DNA from: Cardiobacteriaceae bacterium TAE3-ERU3
GTDB taxonomy: Bacteria; Pseudomonadota; Gammaproteobacteria; Cardiobacteriales; Cardiobacteriaceae
Assembly: GCA_019218315.1 (NCBI GenBank)
Contig: JAHUUI010000001.1
Span: 62,001 to 126,000 of the forward strand
DNA: 64,000 nt
Direction: 5' to 3'
Shown piece after piece: positions 59,269-64,000 of this stretch. The notes under the pieces were generated by a model. The model made no database searches and was not told the DNA's origin. It was given only the letters and a program-made list of their open reading frames with translations. Position 1 is the stretch's first letter, and each line of letters begins with the position of its first letter. The position numbers were made by a program, and so were the translations under genes.

Positions 59269-62200
59269 TTACAATGACAATAACTCGATATTGCCTCCAG
59301 CCGCTGCAGTATTAATGGATATACTCTGCTCGAACATCAAATACGACAATGCATCGGGATTCATCTGGATATGCCCCACCTGATCAGCCATTATTGGTGA
59401 AGCGCTAAACACAGGCACAATAGCACCTTTACGCATCAGCCACCGATCACGAAGCGGCGCGCACCACTGCTCACTACCCGATAGCATCAATCCGCACAAA
59501 GCCGACTGTTCGACTAGCTGCTCACTATCATCAGCCGAGCAAAGCACCTCTTTAGGAACCCCAGCAGCAATCAGCCAGTCATACCACGCTTGTGGCAAAC
59601 CAACCGCAAGTACAGCGTTACCAGTCAATAACGCAACGACGATTTGTAGTAATGCACGACTATCCGCATGCTCGTGCATCTGTAGAATCACACCACGCGC
59701 ATAGCAGCGCCACTGATTTTGCTCACCCGTCACACCCGGCATATTGATCACTTCCTGGCATTTGACCGCGGCCTCCGCTATTGCCGTTAATGCCTCGCCA
59801 AACCAAGCAGGTACGTCCACCCCAAGGTGAGACAAACTATTGCGCAGTGATGCCGTAATCTGCACGGCTTGCTGTGGCGCGAGCTGAGCCCAAGCATGTT
59901 GCGCTTTAAGCATATCAGCCAAAGCTGAAGACCTCTCCACCATCACCGCATTGCCTGAAAAGTCATGATGCAACAAGTAACGGTCATTAACAGTAACAAA
60001 ACGAGGCAAGTATTGTGGCCCACCGGCTTTAGGGCCTGTACCAGACAAGCCATGCCCACCAAATGGTTGTGAGCCAACAATCGCACCAATCTGGTTACGG
60101 TTGATATAGACATTGCCCACATGCAACTGCTCGATAAACCATTGCTGACGCGTTTCAATACGTGAGTGCAGACAACCAGTCAATCCATAGCCAAGCCCAT
60201 TGATGGCACTGATCAACGCATCCAACTCATCAGCCTGAAAGCGCACCACATGCAGAATGGGGCCAAACTGTTCATCACTCAGCTCACTGACATCGCTAAT
60301 CTCGAGAATCGTTGGCGCAACAAAAAAGCCCAAATACGATGGCATACCGCCTTCATGGCGCACCAAAACACGCTTACTGTGCCCGGCCACATAGGCTTCA
60401 AGCTTATCGTAAGCCGCCTGATCGATGACCGGCCCAATATCGACAGATAGCGCCACAGTATCCCCTACACTGCGTGTTTTTAGCGCACCTTTGATCATAT
60501 CCAGCGTTTCATCGTAAATATCTTCCTGCAAGCACAGCACACGCAGCGCTGAGCAACGCTGACCTGCACTTTGAAACGCAGAAGTCATCACAGCATCCAC
60601 CACTTGCTCGGGCAATGCGGTCGAATCAACAATCATCGCATTCTGACCACCAGTCTCGGCAATCAAGGTTCGTTCTTTACCATCTGAAAGCAGAGTAGCC
60701 TGAATTTTGGCGGCTGTAGCCGTCGAGCCGGTAAATGCAACTCCAGCTATCGCTGGGTTTTCTGTCAGCGCTGCGCCAACCTCCGCACCGCCAAGCACCA
60801 ATTGCACCACATCACGCGGAATACCGACCTCATACATCAGCTTAACTGCAAAATGCGCAATTAGCGGTGTCTGCTGCGCTGGTTTAGCGACGACTGTATT
60901 ACCGGTGACGATTGCGGCAGCAATCTGCCCGGTAAAGATAGCCAACGGAAAATTCCACGGACTGATGCACCCCCAAACGCCACGCGCCTGCTGCAACTGC
61001 TCTAGCTCATTATTTTCAGCCTGCACAGCGTAATAGCGACAAAAATCAACTGCTTCACGCACCTCTGCAACAGCATCTGACCATATTTTGCCCGCTTCAA
61101 AGACACACAAGCACAGCCAGTCATCCATATGCGCTTCATAAGCATCGGCCAGCTTGCGCAACAACGCGGCCCTTTCACGGACTGATATTACAGACCAGCC
61201 TGAAAAAGCCGCTTCAGCGTGCTTAATTGCTTGTTTTACCACAGCTTCATCAGCAGGAAACACACGACCAATCTGTCGCTTACGATCAGCTGGCGCAAAC
61301 ACTACGTGGCCCTGCGCATCTTCAGCACTGTAATCTTTTACCAGTGAAGTTGCCTGCCAATCTCCAGGGCCCTCTGCAAGCAAATCACGCACGCTTTCAA
61401 CAACTGGAATATGGGTTAGATCCATGCCTTTGGCATTGCGACGCTGAGGGAAAATATCCGCTGGAAGCGGTATATTGGGGTTAGCCACTTCATCGCCACT
61501 ACGCGCCGCGACGATTGCTACCGGATCAGCCAATAAATCATCAATACTGATATCTTCGTCGCCCAAATGATGAACAAATGACGAATTCGCACCATTTTCT
61601 AATAGACGCCGCACCAAATAGGAAAGTAAGTCTTTGTGCGTCCCAACCGGTGCATAAATCCGCGACGGTATTTTGCGCTGACCATGCTCGACAAATTGCG
61701 CATGTAGCACCTCACCCATTCCATGCAAACGCTGCATTTCAAAATCGACGTCAAGGCCATCCGCCATCGCCAAAATTGCCGCCACCGTGTGCGCGTTGTG
61801 GGTGGCAAACTGCGGATAAATTGCGTCTGGCGCAGCGAGCATCTTGCGCGCGCAGGCAAGGTATGACACATCGGTATTTTCTTTGCGCGTGAATACAGGG
61901 TAGTTTTCCAGCCCTTGCTCTTGATACCATTTGATCTCGCTATCCCAGTACGCGCCTTTCACCAGCCGCACCATAAAGCGGCGCTTGTAGCGTGTACCCA
62001 GCTCTATCAACCAATCAAGCAATGCAGGGCAACGCTTTTGATAAGCTTGCACCGCAAGCCCCAGCCCTTGCCAATCCTTGATGCTATCGGCTTTACACAA
62101 CGCTTCAATAACATCCATCGACAGCTCTAGTCGCCACGCTTCCTCTGCATCGATGGTCAAGCCAATGCGGTATTTTTTTGCTTTTTCACACAACACCAAC

Positions 62201-62988
62201 ATGCGCTCAGTAAGCTTTTTGACGCATGCTTCACGCTTGCCAACTTCATAACGTGGATAAATGGCCGACAGCTTGACCGACAGACCTGAATTTTCAATAG
62301 GACCACCATTGTGCTGCGCGAGCCCAATCGCCTCTAGCGCATCTACGTAGGATTGAAAATAACGCTCAGCATCGCGCTCAGTACGCGCCCCTTCACCAAG
62401 CATATCAAATGAATAACGGTAACCCTTTTCCTCTTGCTTCTCGCCACGCTTCATAGCGGACTCAATATCTTCACCGAGGATAAATTGCTGCCCCATAATT
62501 TTCACGCCATGGGTAACGGCTTTACGGATCAAGGGCTCGCTCATATTGCGCAGCATGCTTTCCAGCTTCTCTCCAAGGCGCTCTTCGTCCTTACGCCCCA
62601 TCCGCATAACTTTGCCGGTAAACAACATGCCCCAAGTCGCGGCATTGACCCAAAATGAGTCACTTTGACCAAGATGCGATTTCCAGCGTGCACGGCCAAA
62701 CTTGTCATAGATCAGCGCATCAAGCGTCTCAGCATCTGGTACGCGCATCAATGCCTCGGCAAGGCACATCAGGGCAATACCTTCTTCACTCGACAGCGAA
62801 TACTCCTGCAAAAATGCATCGAGCAAACCCACGCCGTCCCCAGAACGAATGGCTTCAATCAGATGGCGGCCGGTCACATCAACTTTTGCCAGCTCTCCGG
62901 CTTGCCATTGAGCCATCGTCAACAAGCGCTCTACGGCTTGCGCTTCATCGGCCAAATACCATGCCCGTAATGCCTGACGTTCGATCAT
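59269..62988 (-). CDS. putA: Bifunctional proline dehydrogenase/P5C dehydrogenase PutA
   Basis: PutA oxidises proline to glutamate in two steps at the inner membrane face. The 1239-residue protein has a FAD-linked PRODH barrel (LTIDAEEAWRLELSMDVIEAL, RFMVRLVKGAYWDSEIKWYQ, FATHNAHTVAAIL) and an NAD-linked aldehyde dehydrogenase (IAETGGQNAMIVDS with Glu, QSAGQRCSALRVLCLQ with Cys). A C-terminal ALDH-like domain of larger PutAs follows. There is no N-terminal ribbon-helix-helix domain, so it should not repress its own gene as E. coli PutA does. Strong AGGAGG precedes the ATG. Confidence 0.95.
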   Translation of the reverse strand: MIERQALRAWYLADEAQAVERLLTMAQWQAGELAKVDVTGRHLIEAIRSGDGVGLLDAFLQEYSLSSEEGIALMCLAEALMRVPDAETLDALIYDKFGRARWKSHLGQSDSFWVNAATWGMLFTGKVMRMGRKDEERLGEKLESMLRNMSEPLIRKAVTHGVKIMGQQFILGEDIESAMKRGEKQEEKGYRYSFDMLGEGARTERDAERYFQSYVDALEAIGLAQHNGGPIENSGLSVKLSAIYPRYEVGKREACVKKLTERMLVLCEKAKKYRIGLTIDAEEAWRLELSMDVIEALCKADSIKDWQGLGLAVQAYQKRCPALLDWLIELGTRYKRRFMVRLVKGAYWDSEIKWYQEQGLENYPVFTRKENTDVSYLACARKMLAAPDAIYPQFATHNAHTVAAILAMADGLDVDFEMQRLHGMGEVLHAQFVEHGQRKIPSRIYAPVGTHKDLLSYLVRRLLENGANSSFVHHLGDEDISIDDLLADPVAIVAARSGDEVANPNIPLPADIFPQRRNAKGMDLTHIPVVESVRDLLAEGPGDWQATSLVKDYSAEDAQGHVVFAPADRKRQIGRVFPADEAVVKQAIKHAEAAFSGWSVISVRERAALLRKLADAYEAHMDDWLCLCVFEAGKIWSDAVAEVREAVDFCRYYAVQAENNELEQLQQARGVWGCISPWNFPLAIFTGQIAAAIVTGNTVVAKPAQQTPLIAHFAVKLMYEVGIPRDVVQLVLGGAEVGAALTENPAIAGVAFTGSTATAAKIQATLLSDGKERTLIAETGGQNAMIVDSTALPEQVVDAVMTSAFQSAGQRCSALRVLCLQEDIYDETLDMIKGALKTRSVGDTVALSVDIGPVIDQAAYDKLEAYVAGHSKRVLVRHEGGMPSYLGFFVAPTILEISDVSELSDEQFGPILHVVRFQADELDALISAINGLGYGLTGCLHSRIETRQQWFIEQLHVGNVYINRNQIGAIVGSQPFGGHGLSGTGPKAGGPQYLPRFVTVNDRYLLHHDFSGNAVMVERSSALADMLKAQHAWAQLAPQQAVQITASLRNSLSHLGVDVPAWFGEALTAIAEAAVKCQEVINMPGVTGEQNQWRCYARGVILQMHEHADSRALLQIVVALLTGNAVLAVGLPQAWYDWLIAAGVPKEVLCSADDSEQLVEQSALCGLMLSGSEQWCAPLRDRWLMRKGAIVPVFSASPIMADQVGHIQMNPDALSYLMFEQSISINTAAAGGNIELLSL

Positions 62989-63196
62989 GCTTACCTCCTG
63001 AAAACCAGCTGGTTAATTGTAATTACAATTTCTATTTCACGCTCAAAGCTAATCTGACTCCACACAACCTAAATCAGAAAACGAATAGAGTAAATACCTT
63101 ATAAAGGATTACATAGCGTTTTGATTTGTGCTTATGGACTGACAAGAAGCAATCCCTATTTCCATGTTCTGCTTTGTGGTCTCGTTGTGTTTTTCA

Positions 63197-63622
63197 CTAA
63201 CGCAACCGTCGTGCCGCTCGTTTATCGAGTTTGTAAGTAAGTGCCATCTCAAGACACGTCCTGATTTCATCGACTGGCAGCGGTTCATCGACGTTGAGAA
63301 CAATAGCTCTGTTTTTCGAATAATTGAGTTCCGGTAGCCATTCACGGAATGTTTCAATCAGGGTTGTTTGACAGTGAAAGTAAATAGCAACCTCATTGTC
63401 TGTATGCCTGTCTATACGCACGGTGGTGCCAGAGCCGCTGACCTCTGTCAGAAAACTCGGTTGTGACCACTTAAGTGTTTCAGTCAGAGGACCAATCTCT
63501 TCACATTCATTCGCAACTTGATAAACAAGCTCTCTAATTTCCAATAATCGGGCACGAATTTTATCTGGATATGCTTCAATCACGCTCAAAACATCCGCAC
63601 TTCCAGATTCCATATTTGCCAT
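63197..63622 (-). CDS. DUF1801 domain protein
   Basis: The 141-residue protein resembles DUF1801 (YdhG-like) proteins: an N-terminal helix (IEAYPDKIRARLLEIRELVYQVANE), the LKWSQPSFLTE motif and DNEVAIYFHCQTTL, ending in a basic helix (YKLDKRAARRLR). The function is unknown; the fold is frataxin-like in related families. It stands alone, with ATG at 63622 or 63613. Confidence 0.75.
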   Translation of the reverse strand: MANMESGSADVLSVIEAYPDKIRARLLEIRELVYQVANECEEIGPLTETLKWSQPSFLTEVSGSGTTVRIDRHTDNEVAIYFHCQTTLIETFREWLPELNYSKNRAIVLNVDEPLPVDEIRTCLEMALTYKLDKRAARRLR

Positions 63623-63674
63623 CCAAATTTATTAAACTTTTAGTTGCTACAAAAATAACGCCATCATATAGCAC

Positions 63675-63753
63675 CAGCAATATTTTTTGTCATAGTGCCA
63701 ATAAAGATAACCCTGTACAGCACAGCATTTGAATATGACAAAAAATATTGCTG
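63675..63753. repeat. 20-bp perfect inverted repeat around a 39-bp core
   Basis: CAGCAATATTTTTTGTCATA (63675-63694) is exactly complementary to TATGACAAAAAATATTGCTG (63734-63753). The loop holds no ORF. It lies between an ABC permease stop and the DUF1801 promoter region. It may be a bidirectional terminator, but perfect 20-bp arms with an internal core also fit a small non-autonomous repeat element. Confidence 0.75.
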
Positions 63754-63805
63754 AGACTGTAATAGCGAACCTGCAAGTGTTCTCTGCCACCACCTGACCA
63801 GCCAA

Positions 63806-64000
63806 CTATCCTCGCCAACGCAACAAATAACGCTCCAGCAAACCAATCAGCCACGCCATCGTCACGCCGAGCAATGATAGTAACGCAACACCCGCCAGCA
63901 ATTGATCTGTGCGGAATAATGCACCGGCAGTCAAAATATACGTACCAATTCCCTTTTGGGCACCTATCATTTCCGCCGCGACCAACAAAATGATCGCAAT
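63806..64000 (-). CDS. ABC transporter permease, C-terminal part (SsuC/TauC-like)
   Basis: An open frame enters from the right edge and stops at 63806. It reads VAAEMIGAQKGIGTYILTAGALFRT followed by two hydrophobic stretches and a basic end (LLERYLLRWRG). The AEMIGA-GIG motif is typical of the BPD-permease EAA region in nitrate/sulfonate/taurine ABC systems. Substrate cannot be given; the rest of the gene and its partners are outside the window. Confidence 0.75.
   Translation of the reverse strand: MAIILLVAAEMIGAQKGIGTYILTAGALFRTDQLLAGVALLSLLGVTMAWLIGLLERYLLRWRG

Noticed and set aside
59257-59274. Possible LexA box upstream of recA (TTGT...ACAA dyad around ATATAT)
   Set aside because: The half-sites are 10 bp apart rather than 8 in the usual gammaproteobacterial LexA site, and it overlaps the putA stop. 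Not close enough to call.

Overview
The window reads as a chromosomal segment of a mid-GC gammaproteobacterium. Support comes from the recA-recX-alaS-(lysC)-csrA-tRNA-Ser order, the mreBCD-mrdA-rodA-mltB-rlpA-ybeD-lipB wall cluster, class Ia nrdAB-yfaE, recCB, ttcA and a pil-chp twitching chemosensory cluster. A member of the Cardiobacteriales (Suttonella/Dichelobacter/Cardiobacterium group) would fit, but that placement is inference. No insertion sequence or prophage was seen.

Layout. 1-5507 (minus) is a type I-C CRISPR-Cas effector operon in the order cas3, cas5c, cas8c, cas7c; cas7c runs off the left edge, and the adaptation genes and main array would lie further left. The 338-bp gap between cas3 and cas5c holds the most unusual element of the window: a one-unit degenerate mini-CRISPR. 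Its guide starts with a 12-of-13 match (only position 6 differs) to a TTC-flanked site about 200 bp upstream in the same gap. This is the layout expected of a CreA/CreR-type Cas-guided regulatory RNA. cas3 is itself translationally linked to a HugZ-like gene and a TPR gene (5507-6666).

6744-12033 carries luxS (plus), the nrdA-nrdB-yfaE operon with a palindromic NrdR-like operator, a SlyD-type isomerase and tRNA-Leu/tRNA-Thr. 12175-13246 holds ttcA and tRNA-Arg. 13481-21686 (minus) is a tightly overlapped cell-shape and lipoate cluster from mreB to lipB. 21845-27152 (plus) holds gatC-gatA without gatB, a tRNA-Leu 3' fragment, a SulP transporter, a tandem universal stress protein and glyoxalase I. 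27286-34654 (plus) is recC-recB followed by a small membrane protein where recD might be expected.

34662-49146 (minus) holds a YccS-like membrane protein, accA and the twitching chemosensory cluster pilG-pilH-pilI-pilJ-chpA-chpC. ChpA is a giant 2685-residue hybrid kinase with a 252-bp in-frame tandem duplication, and PilJ has almost no periplasmic sensor. 49335-52612 has ruvX, trxB and a lipoyl-domain dihydrolipoyl dehydrogenase. 52951-62988 (minus) has tRNA-Ser, csrA, lysC, alaS, recX, recA and putA. The right end has a DUF1801 gene, a 20-bp perfect inverted repeat and the end of an ABC permease gene.

How the genes work together: Cas5c-Cas8c-Cas7c form Cascade and Cas3 is its nuclease-helicase. 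The mini-CRISPR could let the same Cascade sit on the operon's own leader and meter its output. RodA/PBP2/MreBCD with MltB and RlpA build and trim lateral wall. PilJ-PilI-ChpA-PilG/PilH control type IV pilus motility. RecBC and RecA with RecX handle double-strand breaks.
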